Shown: positions 25,936 through 35,114, counted from the stretch's first letter. The stretch: DNA of 64,000 bases from Flavilitoribacter nigricans DSM 23189 = NBRC 102662 (GCF_002646595.1 NZ_PDUD01000003.1:48154-112153); one strand, 5' to 3'. Translations and numbers: made by a program. Notes: generated by a model from the sequence alone, not told the origin.

Positions 25936-25954
25936 GCGGAATTTTTTTTCTACT

Positions 25955-25989
25955 TTTATTATTTATACCTACACGATAAGATAACTTTG
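25955..25989 (+). promoter_or_regulatory. Promoter of the rsfS-ftsH operon
   Basis: TAACTTTG (25982-25989) is a perfect -7 box; TTTA (25955-25958) 23 nt upstream is a weak -33. About 75 nt of leader before rsfS. Confidence 0.55.
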
Positions 25990-26071
25990 CGAAGTTTTTC
26001 GTGTTTAAGAAGCAATAAATAAAATAGGAAGAGCTTCCGTAGGTAATTTTTTACAAAACTAAAATTTAAGA

Positions 26072-26458
26072 TTGAATTTGCAAGTTAAGCTCAAACAGCC
26101 AAGTGTAGATACGAGGGAGTTGAACGAGTTGGTCATTGACAGCATTCATGACATTAAAGGAAAAAATGTAGTCAAGCTTGATCTTCGCCATCTGGAAGAA
26201 GCTCCGACCGATTATTTCATTATTTGCGAAGGCGATTCTAATACCCAGGTTAAAGCAATAGCCGATAATATTTATCGTCGTATAAAAGATGAAATGGGTA
26301 TACTACCCAATCACACCGAGGGCCAACGGGAATCCCTTTGGATCTGCATCGATTATTTCACAACCGTCGTCCATATCTTCTACCGCGAGAAGCGCGGCTT
26401 TTATGACCTGGAGAACCTGTGGAGCGACGCAAAATTCGTTGAATACGAAACCTTATAG
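26072..26458 (+). CDS. rsfS: Ribosome silencing factor RsfS
   Basis: 128 residues. Core: IHDIKGKNVVKLDLRHLEEAPTDYFIICEGDSNTQVKAIADNI, then EGQRESLWICIDYFTTVVHIFYREKRGFYDLENLW, the DUF143/Iojap pattern. It binds ribosomal protein uL14 and blocks subunit joining when nutrients are low. No ATG exists upstream of the conserved core: the frame opens after a TAA at 26060, so TTG at 26072 (or TTG at 26078) must start it. It is 25 bp upstream of ftsH and probably cotranscribed. Confidence 0.93.
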   Translation: MNLQVKLKQPSVDTRELNELVIDSIHDIKGKNVVKLDLRHLEEAPTDYFIICEGDSNTQVKAIADNIYRRIKDEMGILPNHTEGQRESLWICIDYFTTVVHIFYREKRGFYDLENLWSDAKFVEYETL

Positions 26459-26483
26459 CAAGCGTTGGTAAAAGTGATTTTGA

Positions 26484-28493
26484 ATGGAAAATGAAAATGA
26501 CAAGAAGAATGCGGGGCCGAAGTTCAGTTCCTACTGGATTTACGGAGTGATCGCTTTACTATTGCTGGCCGTCAATATTTTCGGCTTTAGTGACAGCAAA
26601 AACGAGCAGATCTCCCACCAGCGGCTGGAGGAGATGATCAAAGATAAAGCTATTGAAAAGCTGGTGATCGTCAACGAAAAGGTAGCCCGCATATATATCA
26701 AACCGGATAAACTGGACGATCCTGCCTACAGCGATGCCAATCAGGGAAGCTGGAGCAGTAATCGCTTTCACTACTGGATGGAGATCGGTTCTCCGGAAGC
26801 CTTCAATACCTTCCTGAACGAAGCGCAGGATGCCGCAAGTATCGATCGTGCGGATCGCATCTATCCCAAATACGATACCCAACCGAACTATATCTCGCAT
26901 ATACTGGGCTGGGTATTGCCTATTGTGATCGTGATCGCCATCTGGATCTTCATCATGCGCCGCGTTGGCGGTGGTGGTGGCGGCCCGGGTGCCCAGATCT
27001 TCAACATCGGCAAATCCAAGGCTACCCTGTTCGATCAGAACAGCAAAGTAAGCGTTACCTTTCAGGATGTAGCTGGTCTGGATGAGGCGAAGGAAGAGGT
27101 GATGGAGATCGTCGACTTTTTGAAAAATCCAAAGAAATATACCTCACTGGGCGGTAAGATCCCCAAAGGCGTTTTACTGGTTGGCCCTCCGGGTACCGGT
27201 AAGACCCTGCTGGCCAAAGCCGTTGCGGGTGAGGCAGGTGTACCTTTCTTTTCCATTTCCGGCTCGGACTTCGTAGAGATGTTCGTCGGGGTGGGTGCAT
27301 CCCGGGTGAGAGACCTTTTCCGTCAGGCCCGCGAAAAAGCGCCCTGTATCGTCTTTATCGATGAGATCGATGCAATCGGTCGTGCCCGGGGCAAATCCGG
27401 TTTCCAGGGCGGTAACGACGAACGGGAGAATACCCTCAACCAGTTGCTGGTGGAGATGGATGGTTTCAGTACGGACAAAGGGGTGATCCTGATGGCCGCT
27501 ACCAACCGCCCCGATGTACTGGATACAGCGCTGATGCGCCCCGGACGTTTCGACCGCCAGATCGGTATCGACCGCCCGGATATCCAGGGACGTACGGCTA
27601 TTTTCAAAGTACACCTGAAGAATATCAAAACTGCTCCGGACGTAGATCCTAAGGTCCTTTCCGAAATGACCCCGGGTTTTGCCGGTGCTGAGATCGCCAA
27701 CGTCTGTAATGAGGCTGCCCTGGTGGCCGCCCGCCGCAATAAAAAAGCGGTGGACATGGACGACTTCAACCACGCCCTTGACCGCGTGATCGGTGGTCTG
27801 GAGAAGAAAAATAAGCTCATCTCTCCGAGTGAGAAGGAGATCATCGCCTACCACGAGGCGGGCCACGCCGTCTGCGGCTGGTTCCTGGAGCACGCCTCCC
27901 CGCTGGTGAAGGTGACGATTGTTCCGCGTGGTATCGGTACGCTGGGCTACGCTCAGTACCTGCCCAAGGAAGAGTACATCACCCGGACCGAGGCACTGCT
28001 CGACCGGATGTGTATGACCTTCGGCGGACGAGCCGCAGAGGATCTGATCTTTACCAAGATCTCTACCGGTGCCCAGAGTGATCTCGATCAGGTCACCAAG
28101 ATGGCTTACAGCATGATCACCGTATTTGGTATGAACGGTAAGGTTGGCCAGGTTTCTTTCTACGGCATGTCCCAGGAAGGCTACCAGCGCCCCTACTCCG
28201 ATGATACCGCGACGCTGATCGACGATGAGGTTCGTAAGTTGCTGGATTCTCAGTACGCTCGTGCCAAAGCACTGCTGACCGAGCGCCGTAAGGAACTCGA
28301 GATCGTAGCGAAAGCATTGCTGGAAAAAGAGGTGATCCTGAAATCGGATCTGGTGCGACTGATCGGTCCCCGTCCGTACGAGGCCGAACCAAATCCGAAT
28401 CCACTTTCTCCCGTTGCGGATGCACCGATCGTTCAGAACGGTACTTCCAAGATTGACCGGAAAGAAGAATCCGATGAGGATGATCAGGCATAA
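26484..28493 (+). CDS. ftsH: ATP-dependent zinc metalloprotease FtsH
   Basis: 669 residues. Two membrane helices (about 17-34 and 139-158) flank a periplasmic domain; AAA+ module with Walker A GPPGTGKT (about 234), Walker [13 protein letters not shown] and second-region-of-homology [20 protein letters not shown]41 protease HEAGH near residue 457. It degrades membrane and regulatory proteins as a hexamer in the inner membrane. A polar acidic tail follows residue 620. Second gene of the rsfS operon; ends at a perfect palindromic terminator. Confidence 0.97.
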   Translation: MENENDKKNAGPKFSSYWIYGVIALLLLAVNIFGFSDSKNEQISHQRLEEMIKDKAIEKLVIVNEKVARIYIKPDKLDDPAYSDANQGSWSSNRFHYWMEIGSPEAFNTFLNEAQDAASIDRADRIYPKYDTQPNYISHILGWVLPIVIVIAIWIFIMRRVGGGGGGPGAQIFNIGKSKATLFDQNSKVSVTFQDVAGLDEAKEEVMEIVDFLKNPKKYTSLGGKIPKGVLLVGPPGTGKTLLAKAVAGEAGVPFFSISGSDFVEMFVGVGASRVRDLFRQAREKAPCIVFIDEIDAIGRARGKSGFQGGNDERENTLNQLLVEMDGFSTDKGVILMAATNRPDVLDTALMRPGRFDRQIGIDRPDIQGRTAIFKVHLKNIKTAPDVDPKVLSEMTPGFAGAEIANVCNEAALVAARRNKKAVDMDDFNHALDRVIGGLEKKNKLISPSEKEIIAYHEAGHAVCGWFLEHASPLVKVTIVPRGIGTLGYAQYLPKEEYITRTEALLDRMCMTFGGRAAEDLIFTKISTGAQSDLDQVTKMAYSMITVFGMNGKVGQVSFYGMSQEGYQRPYSDDTATLIDDEVRKLLDSQYARAKALLTERRKELEIVAKALLEKEVILKSDLVRLIGPRPYEAEPNPNPLSPVADAPIVQNGTSKIDRKEESDEDDQA

Positions 28494-28539
28494 ATGATAG
28501 TTGCCGGCTGGCCGGCAACTCCTATATATCACTAAAAAA

Positions 28540-28571
28540 GCCGCTGACGGAATTCCGTCAGCGGCTTTTTT
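28540..28571. terminator. Perfect bidirectional terminator between ftsH and the Dabb gene
   Basis: GCCGCTGACGG (28540-28550), loop AATT, CCGTCAGCGGC (28555-28565), six T after and a run of A before. The whole 26-bp sequence is an exact palindrome. Confidence 0.93.
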
Positions 28572-28592
28572 ACTTTTGGCTGTATCCGGTGC

Positions 28593-28907
28593 TTATTTCA
28601 CCAGATAATCGTACACCTGCACCCGTTCCCACAGGTGACTGTGTGCTTCGATGAATTTATCGTGATCGGGATTAACCTGATAGGAGTCCTGATCGGCCCG
28701 GTTTTTGAAAAGCAACGTCAGACCGTAGCCGTAAGAATTGTCCACCACATCGCGCGGCGTTTGGGCCGGTGGGCCGAAAAAGATCGTTTGTACGGTATCA
28801 ATTTCCCCGAGGCCCGCCAGGCCTTTTTCAAATTCGGCCTTGTCGGCTTCGGTAGTTCCTTCTTTAAGCCAGAAGTACACGGTGTGTACAAATCCTGCTG
28901 AGATCAT
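28593..28907 (-). CDS. Dabb-domain (stress-responsive A/B barrel) protein
   Basis: 104 residues. It starts FVHTVYFWLKEGTTEADKAEFEKGL, with the VxFxLK opening of Dabb proteins, and ends NPDHDKFIEAHSHLWERVQVYDYLV, where HxxY/F-type residues line the barrel pocket. These small dimeric ferredoxin-fold proteins occur in stress responses and as cyclases; no function can be fixed here. Monocistronic, sharing the terminator with ftsH. Confidence 0.82.
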   Translation of the reverse strand: MISAGFVHTVYFWLKEGTTEADKAEFEKGLAGLGEIDTVQTIFFGPPAQTPRDVVDNSYGYGLTLLFKNRADQDSYQVNPDHDKFIEAHSHLWERVQVYDYLVK

Positions 28908-28973
28908 GCTGAATAGATTAGTTTGTTTAAAGTGATTATTTCTCTTTGATCCGGAGTGCGAATATTCAGCACC

Positions 28974-30677
28974 CTATATCTTTTTGTCGTTGATCTTTTT
29001 GTCAAGGGTCTTGGTTTGCCGCCCGAGCTTTCTGGCTTTTTGCCAGTATTCCAGCGCTTCGTCCATTTCGCCCAGTTGGAAAAGCACATCGCCGTAATCT
29101 TCCAGCAGATGCGGAGACCGTTCTTTCGTGATCTCGAGCGCTTTCTCCAGCACAGTTTTGGCTTTGGCGTAATTCTGAGCGCTGTAAAAAGCCATTCCCT
29201 GAGCCTGCAGAGCCAGCGGATAGCTGGACCCCTTCTTCAGGGCTTTTTCCGCCATTTCCAGGGCTCTTTTCTGAGCGCCTTCCCGTGCGGAAAGTGACAG
29301 GCTGTAACGGGCCAGGATCTCGGGAGCATCTTCATCCATTTCCAGGGCTTCCGTAAAAGTACGGTCGGCGCTGTCAAATTCTTCCATCGCGCTGTAAGCC
29401 TCGCCCAGGGCTCCGAGTACCTGTTGCTTTAGACTGAGGTCACTTCCGCTCATCAGCACCGCCTGATCCAGCATATCCTGGGCGTCGCGAAACTGACCAA
29501 GCTCCAGTTCCGCCAGGCCGTTAAGGTAATACAATTGCGCTTTATTCGGAAAAAGATCAATCGCGTCGTTTGTCACATCGGACAGTTCGGAGAAATTTCC
29601 TTCCAGCAGATAGGTCGTGGCCAGTTGTTCCCAGACAGAATAGACCGACTCGTCCAGTTCCAGCGTGCGCTTGTATTTGGCGCGGGCCTCTTCCAGCCGT
29701 CCCGTATAAAAGAACAGATCACCGGCGGCAGCCGAAGCTTTGGCTTCACTCGGATGCACCAGCTCCAGGATATTGGTAAGCCGCAAACCGGCGTCAGCCA
29801 GGGTCTGATCCCCGGTATCCGCAACTTTCTGAATGAAAGGGAGCAGTTTAGCGATCTTCAGATCGATATCCACACCTTCCTGCTCAAAAGCCGGCTGGAG
29901 GGAATTGATGTACTGTAGTTCGTTGTTGCTGCTGGCCGAGCGACCAGCCAGAGCCATTTGGGCTTCGGCATTATTGGGATCGAGTTTCAGGATCTGCTGG
30001 TACACTTCCCGGGCGTCCTTCGGCTCGTTTATCTGTTCGTAAAAAGTTGCCAGCAGGTGGTGGTAATCCACCGATCCCGGGAAAGCATCCACGAGTTTTT
30101 TCAATTCCTTTTCTGCTTTCCGGGTATCTCCCTGTCCCAGGTACAGCGCCTGTTTGCGGCGAATGATCTCCTCGTTGATCCCAACCAGCTTTTCGAGATC
30201 ATCGTACACCTTTATCGCATCGTCGATCTCATTGGCCCGGACGAGGTAATAGGCCCAGCGGTAGTAGTAATAATCATTCCCGCCTTTTTTGGCCAGCTTT
30301 TCGTACACTTCGGCAGCTTCCGCAAAACGACCGGCCGACTGCAACAGTTCCGCCAAGAACTCCTGATAGTATTCATTACCGGGATCACCGTCCTGCGCCA
30401 GTTTCATCCACCGAATGGCGTCGTTGGAATTGCGCTGCTGGTCGTAGATACGCGCCAGTTCAAACGCCGCGGCGTGGTTATCGGAAGATTCTTCGTATAC
30501 CTTCTCGTAGAGCGCGATCGCTTCGTCGTATTTGCCGATCAGTTTTTTCTCATAAGCTTCCAGGAACATGCGCTCCTGTGTGATCTCCGCTTCCGTATAT
30601 GTCTTCTGGGCCTGTGCAGCTACGAGCGTCAGTGAACACCATAACCACAACATTCCTATTTTCTTAGCATGCTTCAT
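28974..30677 (-). CDS. Exported TPR-repeat protein
   Basis: 567 residues. A signal peptide (IGMLWLWCSLTLVAAQAQ) is followed by about 12-14 tetratricopeptide units across the whole mature protein (e.g. YDEAIALYEKVYEESSDNHAAAFELARIYD, GRLEEARAKYKRTLELDESVYSVWEQLATTYL, YAKAKTVLEKALEITKERSPHLLEDYGDVLF). There is no enzyme domain. TPR solenoids act as scaffolds; in Bacteroidota such periplasmic proteins are linked to gliding and T9SS assembly or peptidoglycan machinery, but nothing adjacent fixes a partner. Confidence 0.8.
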   Translation of the reverse strand: MKHAKKIGMLWLWCSLTLVAAQAQKTYTEAEITQERMFLEAYEKKLIGKYDEAIALYEKVYEESSDNHAAAFELARIYDQQRNSNDAIRWMKLAQDGDPGNEYYQEFLAELLQSAGRFAEAAEVYEKLAKKGGNDYYYYRWAYYLVRANEIDDAIKVYDDLEKLVGINEEIIRRKQALYLGQGDTRKAEKELKKLVDAFPGSVDYHHLLATFYEQINEPKDAREVYQQILKLDPNNAEAQMALAGRSASSNNELQYINSLQPAFEQEGVDIDLKIAKLLPFIQKVADTGDQTLADAGLRLTNILELVHPSEAKASAAAGDLFFYTGRLEEARAKYKRTLELDESVYSVWEQLATTYLLEGNFSELSDVTNDAIDLFPNKAQLYYLNGLAELELGQFRDAQDMLDQAVLMSGSDLSLKQQVLGALGEAYSAMEEFDSADRTFTEALEMDEDAPEILARYSLSLSAREGAQKRALEMAEKALKKGSSYPLALQAQGMAFYSAQNYAKAKTVLEKALEITKERSPHLLEDYGDVLFQLGEMDEALEYWQKARKLGRQTKTLDKKINDKKI

Positions 30678-31159
30678 GTCAATTGCTCATTGTTTAACCA
30701 GGATCTACCGGTTTCCCGGTGCCCGGGTGCCAGTGTCGGCCGGATAGTACTTGGTTAGATTGGTCAAAATGCGTAAACCCTGATATTGCTGGTATAATCC
30801 CGAAAATTACAACTATCCGGGCAGATATAAAAAACTCTGTAATAGACCGAACGATCTTTCTACCCGTATTAGCCTGAAAATGACTAATTTTTTTTACTTA
30901 GTGGATCAGGCGGTAAACAATCACAATAAAAAAGTTGTATCATAATTGACTTTAAATAGGTTTCCGGTATCGGACACCCGGTATTCGGTTTGTCGTCGAC
31001 TAATAAACTTACTTAAAGACCCGTTATTACAATGCTGATCGCTTCTGCCGGGTACAACCGGAGTGGTCAAGGATCCATCTTACTGATCACCACCGACTGA
31101 ATTCCCGCCAGAGTAAAAGGCATCATTACATCATTATCTAGTTTTCCAAACTTAACAAC
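30678..31159. other. Divergent intergenic region with CCGG-rich palindromic sequence
   Basis: No gene. Two CCGG-rich stretches (30704-30748, 30960-30990) resemble the hairpin at 22280-22309. The centre (30830-30950) is AT-rich. No convincing -33/-7 pair faces either gene; TAGTTTTC near 31138 is one base off for the DUF2911 gene. Confidence 0.45.
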
Positions 31160-31777
31160 ATGAAAAATTTATTAGCCGTATTTCTGTTGGGTCTGCTGAC
31201 CTTAAGCTTTTCCTGTCAATCTGGTAAGGAAACCGAAAGCCAGGACACTACCGAAATGGAAGGTGGTGATATGGAAGAAAAGTCTTCTTCTGACATGGCT
31301 TCCAGCGAAGCGTACACCATTACGGTTTTGAAATCCGATATCCCCAGCCCTCGTAAAGAGATGAAAGCTTCGATCGGAGACGCAACCATCACCGTTAACT
31401 ACGGTAGCCCATCCGTAAAAGGACGTAATCTGTGGGGCGGTCTGGTACCTTACGATCAGGTATGGCGTGCTGGTGCCAACGAAGCAACCACTTTCGAAGT
31501 TTCTAAGGACGTAACCATCGGTGGTCAGACACTGGCCGCGGGTAAATACGGTTTCTTCCTGTATCCGAAAGAAGACGGCGAATGGGAAGTAATCTTCAAC
31601 GAAGTATCCGATCAATGGGGTGCTTATGATTACGACAAATCCAAGGACGTGATCCGGGTAATGGCCAGCCCTGCGATGGTTAACGATTCTTCCGAAACCA
31701 TGGATTTCATGGTCGAAGGCAACAACCTGGTACTGCGTTGGGGTAAACTGAAGCTGCCGGTAGCGATCACAGCCTGA
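31160..31777 (+). CDS. DUF2911 lipoprotein
   Basis: 205 residues. Lipoprotein signal (LLAVFLLGLLTLSFSC), an acidic Ser/Glu-rich linker, then DUF2911: PSPRKEMKASIGDATITVNYGSPSVKGR, GGLVPYDQVWRAGANEATTFEVS and AAGKYGFFLYPKEDGEWEVIFNE. The family is widespread and exported in Bacteroidota, with no known biochemical role. Codon use is notably clean (GGT, CTG, GTA repeated), like hppA, which suggests high expression. Followed by a strong terminator. Confidence 0.82.
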   Translation: MKNLLAVFLLGLLTLSFSCQSGKETESQDTTEMEGGDMEEKSSSDMASSEAYTITVLKSDIPSPRKEMKASIGDATITVNYGSPSVKGRNLWGGLVPYDQVWRAGANEATTFEVSKDVTIGGQTLAAGKYGFFLYPKEDGEWEVIFNEVSDQWGAYDYDKSKDVIRVMASPAMVNDSSETMDFMVEGNNLVLRWGKLKLPVAITA

Positions 31778-31843
31778 TCTATTCCCTAAATATCGGCTTA
31801 TTTTTAGTGCGCTCCGCTGAGCGGAGTGATTAAGACAAAAAGA

Positions 31844-31890
31844 ACGGTGGAAGTTCCCGGTCGATGACCCAACTTCCACCGTATTTTTTT
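31844..31890 (+). terminator. Rho-independent terminator of the DUF2911 gene
   Basis: ACGGTGGAAGTT (31844-31855) pairs perfectly with AACTTCCACCGT (31871-31882), then ATTTTTTT. Confidence 0.9.
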
Positions 31891-31986
31891 AAATTTGAGG
31901 ATCTTAAACTGTTTGCAAGATTCTAGTACCAAGTACACCGGCTACCGGGTACCCGTTACCAGAAACCAAAAAGAAAAAAATCATCT

Positions 31987-32364
31987 ATGTCTTTTGAAGT
32001 AGAAGGAACACTGCACAAAAAATTTGATACGGAAAATAAGACCGGTACTTTTCAGGCGCGCGAATTTGTAATTGAAGTAGCCGACGGGAATTACCCGCAA
32101 TTGGTTAAATTCCAACTTGTGCAGGACCGCTGTGCTTTACTGGATCCATTCCAGGAAAACGAAAAAATAAAAGTTCATTTCGACCTGCGCGGTCGCGAAT
32201 GGAACGGTAAATACTTTACCAACCTGAATGCATGGAGACTGGAAAAAGTGGAAATGACGGCTTCAACCGCCAGTGCGCCGCCCGATTTTTCCGATGACTC
32301 TTTCCCTTCCGCCGGCGATGAACCGCAAGCGGGTGGTGATTTTGACGATGATCTGCCGTTCTAG
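31987..32364 (+). CDS. DUF3127 OB-fold-like protein
   Basis: 125 residues. MSFEVEGTLHKKFDTENKTGTFQARE and NYPQLVKFQLVQDRCALLDPF, then KVHFDLRGREWNGKYFTNLNAWRLE, match DUF3127, an SSB-like OB-fold family; the tail is acidic and ends DDDLPF, like the SSB C-terminal peptide that recruits partner proteins. Binding of single-stranded nucleic acid is a reasonable inference, unproven. Monocistronic with a terminator downstream. Confidence 0.85.
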   Translation: MSFEVEGTLHKKFDTENKTGTFQAREFVIEVADGNYPQLVKFQLVQDRCALLDPFQENEKIKVHFDLRGREWNGKYFTNLNAWRLEKVEMTASTASAPPDFSDDSFPSAGDEPQAGGDFDDDLPF

Positions 32365-32430
32365 GGATCATTGCCTATCGGTGGTTGTTTGCCATTGATG
32401 CATCGCGTCGAAGCCAGGGCTTCGCAGATA

Positions 32431-32469
32431 AAAAGCGTTCTATACCGGATCGGTAAAGAACGCTTTTTT
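32431..32469 (+). terminator. Rho-independent terminator of the DUF3127 gene
   Basis: AAAAGCGTTCT (32431-32441) pairs with AGAACGCTTTT (32457-32467); the T tract runs to 32469. Confidence 0.9.
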
Positions 32470-32561
32470 CGTACCGGCCTCTACCTAAGCTGGTCCGCAT
32501 ATTCCAGGCTGCAGCGTACACCAAAAAGGGCGTTTTCTGCGTTTTTCAAGAAACGACTACT

Positions 32562-33110
32562 ATGAGAAAACATATATTCTTACCTGCTATATTCCTGCTA
32601 CCGTTATGCCTGTCGGCCCAGATACTGACGGGGATCGCCACCGAGTGGAGCGATTCTTTTCGGCAGTGGAACCTGTACACCCTGAACGAAGAAACGGAGG
32701 GTGAACTGCGCCTGCGCTGGGCCACCGGCGAAGACTGGACGGAATGGAACTATTCTCTGGATGAGCATTTCGGCAGTGCCAAGATCAAATGGCGCAACAA
32801 TCCGAACGAATGGGAGATCCGCGGAGATAATGTGATCGTAACGGCCCGGACCCTGTGGAATGATGATCCGCGGGAATGGCGGATCAGCGGTCCCGGCGGC
32901 CGGCAATTCACCCTGAAATGCAAATATGGTAACCAGATCGACGAGTGGTACATCACCGACGAACGCTACGGCTACTTTGGTATGTATACCAGTTGGGAAG
33001 GGGATCCCCGGGATTGGGTGATCGTGGATGAATTGAAGGAAGAGGTAAGTCTGCCCGAAAAAATGGCCCTTGCCTTTATCGTGCTGTACCACAGTACGCC
33101 CAAAGAATAA
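32562..33110 (+). CDS. Small exported protein of six W-x6-W repeats, function unknown
   Basis: 182 residues. Signal peptide MRKHIFLPAIFLLPLCLSAQ. The mature protein is almost wholly six units of 22-23 residues, each with an aromatic, six residues and a second Trp: W29/W36, W53/W62 (two-residue insertion), W77/W84, W99/W106, Y122/W129, W145/W152. The consensus between them is (N/D)DP-(R/N)(E/D), and W/Y-x-I/V follows the second Trp (WEIRG, WRISG, WYITD, WVIVD). This predicts short beta hairpins stacked in a repeat fold. I do not recognise the family. Flanked by its own terminators, no operon partner. Confidence 0.75.
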   Translation: MRKHIFLPAIFLLPLCLSAQILTGIATEWSDSFRQWNLYTLNEETEGELRLRWATGEDWTEWNYSLDEHFGSAKIKWRNNPNEWEIRGDNVIVTARTLWNDDPREWRISGPGGRQFTLKCKYGNQIDEWYITDERYGYFGMYTSWEGDPRDWVIVDELKEEVSLPEKMALAFIVLYHSTPKE

Positions 33111-33136
33111 GTGCCATCTGCTTTTTCTGAAAATTA

Positions 33137-33182
33137 AAAAATCCGGTCACATCTACACTTTTGGCGATTTGACCGGATTTTT
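33137..33182 (+). terminator. Rho-independent terminator of the Trp-repeat gene
   Basis: AAAATCCGGTCA (ends 33149) pairs with TGACCGGATTTTT (33170-33182), a 12-13 bp stem with T tail. Confidence 0.88.
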
Positions 33183-33225
33183 CGTGCTTTATCCCCATTC
33201 TTACTTAACTTCTCCTCCAAAAAAA

Positions 33226-33747
33226 ATGAGATATCAATTTGCCAACTTACTGCTGGTTGCGCTGCTGGTCTACGGTTGCGGCACCGGAAAACCGCAATTG
33301 TCCGCAGAAGACCTGACCGGTACCACCACGATCATTCTGGTCCGTCATGCGGAAAAGGCCGATGACGGCACTTCCAATCCCGGTCTGACGCCACTGGGCC
33401 AGGCGCGGGCGCAGCGTTTAGCGGCCATGCTGGCTCCCACCGGGGTCAATGCGGTTTACAGCACGCCCTACCAAAGAACCCGGCTGACGGGGCTGCCACT
33501 GGCGGAACTGGAAACTCTGCAAGTCACCGAGTATGATCCCCGGGATCAGAATTTCCCCCAGCAGTTACTGGCCGAGCACGTGGGAGAAACTGTACTGGTA
33601 GTCGGGCATTCCAATACCATTCCCATGCTGGTGAACGCGCTGACGGGCACTACCCGCTACGAGCAACTTGATGAAATGGAGTACGATAAGTTGTTTGTGG
33701 TAAACGTGATCGGCGGCGCCGGACGCGCCATGGTTTTCTCTTACTAG
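33226..33747 (+). CDS. Histidine phosphatase (phosphoglycerate-mutase superfamily) lipoprotein
   Basis: 173 residues from ATG at 33226; the longer frame to 33070 runs through the terminator. A lipoprotein signal (LLLVALLVYGC) precedes IILVRHAEKADDG, the RHG-type motif with the phosphorylated His near residue 38, and VLVVGHSNTIPMLVNAL carries the second His near 127. YSTPYQRTRLTGLPLA is the usual substrate loop. It would dephosphorylate a small periplasmic substrate; SixA/alkaline-phosphatase-like members exist, and the substrate is unknown. Confidence 0.85.
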   Translation: MRYQFANLLLVALLVYGCGTGKPQLSAEDLTGTTTIILVRHAEKADDGTSNPGLTPLGQARAQRLAAMLAPTGVNAVYSTPYQRTRLTGLPLAELETLQVTEYDPRDQNFPQQLLAEHVGETVLVVGHSNTIPMLVNALTGTTRYEQLDEMEYDKLFVVNVIGGAGRAMVFSY

Positions 33748-33756
33748 TAACGGATC

Positions 33757-33789
33757 GATGAGCAATGCAAATCGATTTCATTGCTCATC
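33757..33789. terminator. Bidirectional hairpin between convergent genes
   Basis: GATGAGCAATG (33757-33767) and CATTGCTCATC (33779-33789): perfect 11-bp stem, 11-nt loop, no long T tract. Confidence 0.6.
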
Positions 33790-33795
33790 ATTCTA

Positions 33796-34629
33796 TCAGG
33801 CCGGCGTACTGGAGGACAGGGTCTGCTGGATCTGTTGGATCATGTTTGCCTGTAGTGGCGCCGGACAAATGAGATATCCGGTTTCCCGGGGTACGGGCAC
33901 CTGACCGAAGTGCATTTCCCGGCCATCGAGATAGGTATAGCGGAACCCTAATTCTTCTACGATCACTTTTTCACCCGCCCAGTCCCAAACCGGCATTCCT
34001 CCCTTGAGCAGGATGGATACATCCAGCTCACCTTTCACGAATTGCAACGTTTTATAAGCTGATGTAAGCAGGATCTGTTTAGAGCCTACGCCCATTTTAG
34101 CGTAGAAATCCCGGTATTTGGTGCCGCGGTAACGCGCGGGATGCGCGTAGTGCAGGTGTTTAAAATCCTTGATCGGAGGTGCTTCCAGTTGCCGGATCCG
34201 GCCCTTCTCTTCGATAAAAGCGCCCTGCCCTCTGATGGCGAAAAGCAGAATATTATCTAACGGCAGGTAGACCAGCCCGATCATCAATCCATATTCACTG
34301 GAGTAGTAAGCCGCCTGGTGGGAAAAGCCTTTGGTATTCTCGATAAAGAAGCTGGTACCGTCCAATTCATCTATGATAAAAAAGTCCTTGTTCGGGACGA
34401 ACTGGCGATCGGAAGATTCTTCAGTATACAAACCGATATTTGGAAAGACCCGGGGCGACTGCTCGTGTATCATGGCCGATATTTCCAGATCTACATCCGT
34501 TACCCTGGAATTGTCGGGCTTATAATACACTTTGAAATTCCCACCGTAATGGGCACGCATGATCTCTCCGGCAGACCTTGCCTGTTGCTTTAAGAAGTCC
34601 AGTATTTTTTCAAGGCGGTCCTGATCCAT
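33796..34629 (-). CDS. Inositol monophosphatase/bisphosphate nucleotidase (CysQ-like) family phosphatase
   Basis: 277 residues from ATG at 34629. The track-length frame to 34944 is rejected because the homology starts MDQDRLEKILDFLKQQARSAGEIM. Metal motifs: VTDVDLEIS, GLYTEESSD (EE), FIIDELDGTSFFI (DxxDGT near residue 86) and MPVWDWAGEKVIVEE (WDxAxG-like). It removes phosphate from myo-inositol-1-phosphate, PAP or a similar ligand with Mg2+. IDELDGTSF lacks the usual DPxDGT Pro, so substrate choice is uncertain. Divergent from padR. Confidence 0.85.
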   Translation of the reverse strand: MDQDRLEKILDFLKQQARSAGEIMRAHYGGNFKVYYKPDNSRVTDVDLEISAMIHEQSPRVFPNIGLYTEESSDRQFVPNKDFFIIDELDGTSFFIENTKGFSHQAAYYSSEYGLMIGLVYLPLDNILLFAIRGQGAFIEEKGRIRQLEAPPIKDFKHLHYAHPARYRGTKYRDFYAKMGVGSKQILLTSAYKTLQFVKGELDVSILLKGGMPVWDWAGEKVIVEELGFRYTYLDGREMHFGQVPVPRETGYLICPAPLQANMIQQIQQTLSSSTPA

Positions 34630-35039
34630 GATAGTTGTTATTCTTTTGGCAATGTTGGGTTCAAATACCCGCTTATAAGTAGTTCTTTTCTTAAACAGCT
34701 CTTTCTTACCTACCGAAAGCGGCAAAAAGGTGCAGAGCCGAACGCAAAAAACGCTGTTGCGGACCGTTAAGTCCGATGGCTGTATACATTTTGCGTTTCT
34801 TATTTTCTTCGGGTCTTCTTCATCCGATCCAGGGGTTAAAAACAGCCCCCAAGATATACATATTTGTGCAAACTCCTTGGCTGACGCGCCACCGGACTGC
34901 CGGAATATTGGCCGCATAAGCCACAAATACCTACAACTGATCACCCACGGCGCCCCCTTTTCTGACTAACAGTAACCCCTTGCCTCCGCATTTGGTTCTC
35001 ATTTTCCACTGGTTTCCTACTTCCATTCATCGACACCAG
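34630..35039. other. Intergenic region upstream of padR
   Basis: No gene accepted: frames at 34730-34969 and the upstream part of 33796-34944 lack protein character. A GGG-TTCAAAT-CCC string at 34657-34670 resembles a tRNA T-arm but has no tRNA around it. The regulatory sites of padR begin at 35040. Confidence 0.5.
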
Positions 35040-35096
35040 GTATTCTTTCGTCGAGAATACTATATCTTTTATAATACCTTGTGTTGCATAGTATTC
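35040..35096. promoter_or_regulatory. Candidate PadR operator: inverted GTATTC half-sites
   Basis: GTATTCT (35040-35046) and AGAATAC (35054-35060) form a 7-bp inverted repeat with 7-bp spacer. GAATACTAT (35055-35063) and ATAGTATTC (35088-35096) form a second, perfect 9-bp inverted repeat whose right arm lies in the promoter spacer. PadR proteins bind inverted repeats, so autorepression is likely. Confidence 0.65.
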
Positions 35097-35114
35097 CTAT
35101 TTCACCTACATTTG
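35084..35114 (+). promoter_or_regulatory. Promoter of padR-pspC, near-leaderless
   Basis: TTG (35084-35086), 20-nt spacer, TACATTTG (35107-35114), a full match. The ATG is at 35120, only 5 bp after the -7 box, so the transcript has almost no leader. Confidence 0.7.

Noticed and set aside
33070..33225. Upstream extension of the histidine phosphatase frame
   Set aside because: It spans the previous gene's end and a terminator; the lipoprotein signal begins at 33226.
34657..34670. tRNA T-arm-like GGG-TTCAAAT-CCC
   Set aside because: No acceptor, anticodon or D arm can be formed with the flanks; the left side is coding for the phosphatase start region.
34630..34944. N-terminal extension of the IMPase-family gene
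   Set aside because: The family starts at MDQDRLEK; the extra 105 residues have no similarity and include the likely promoter region.
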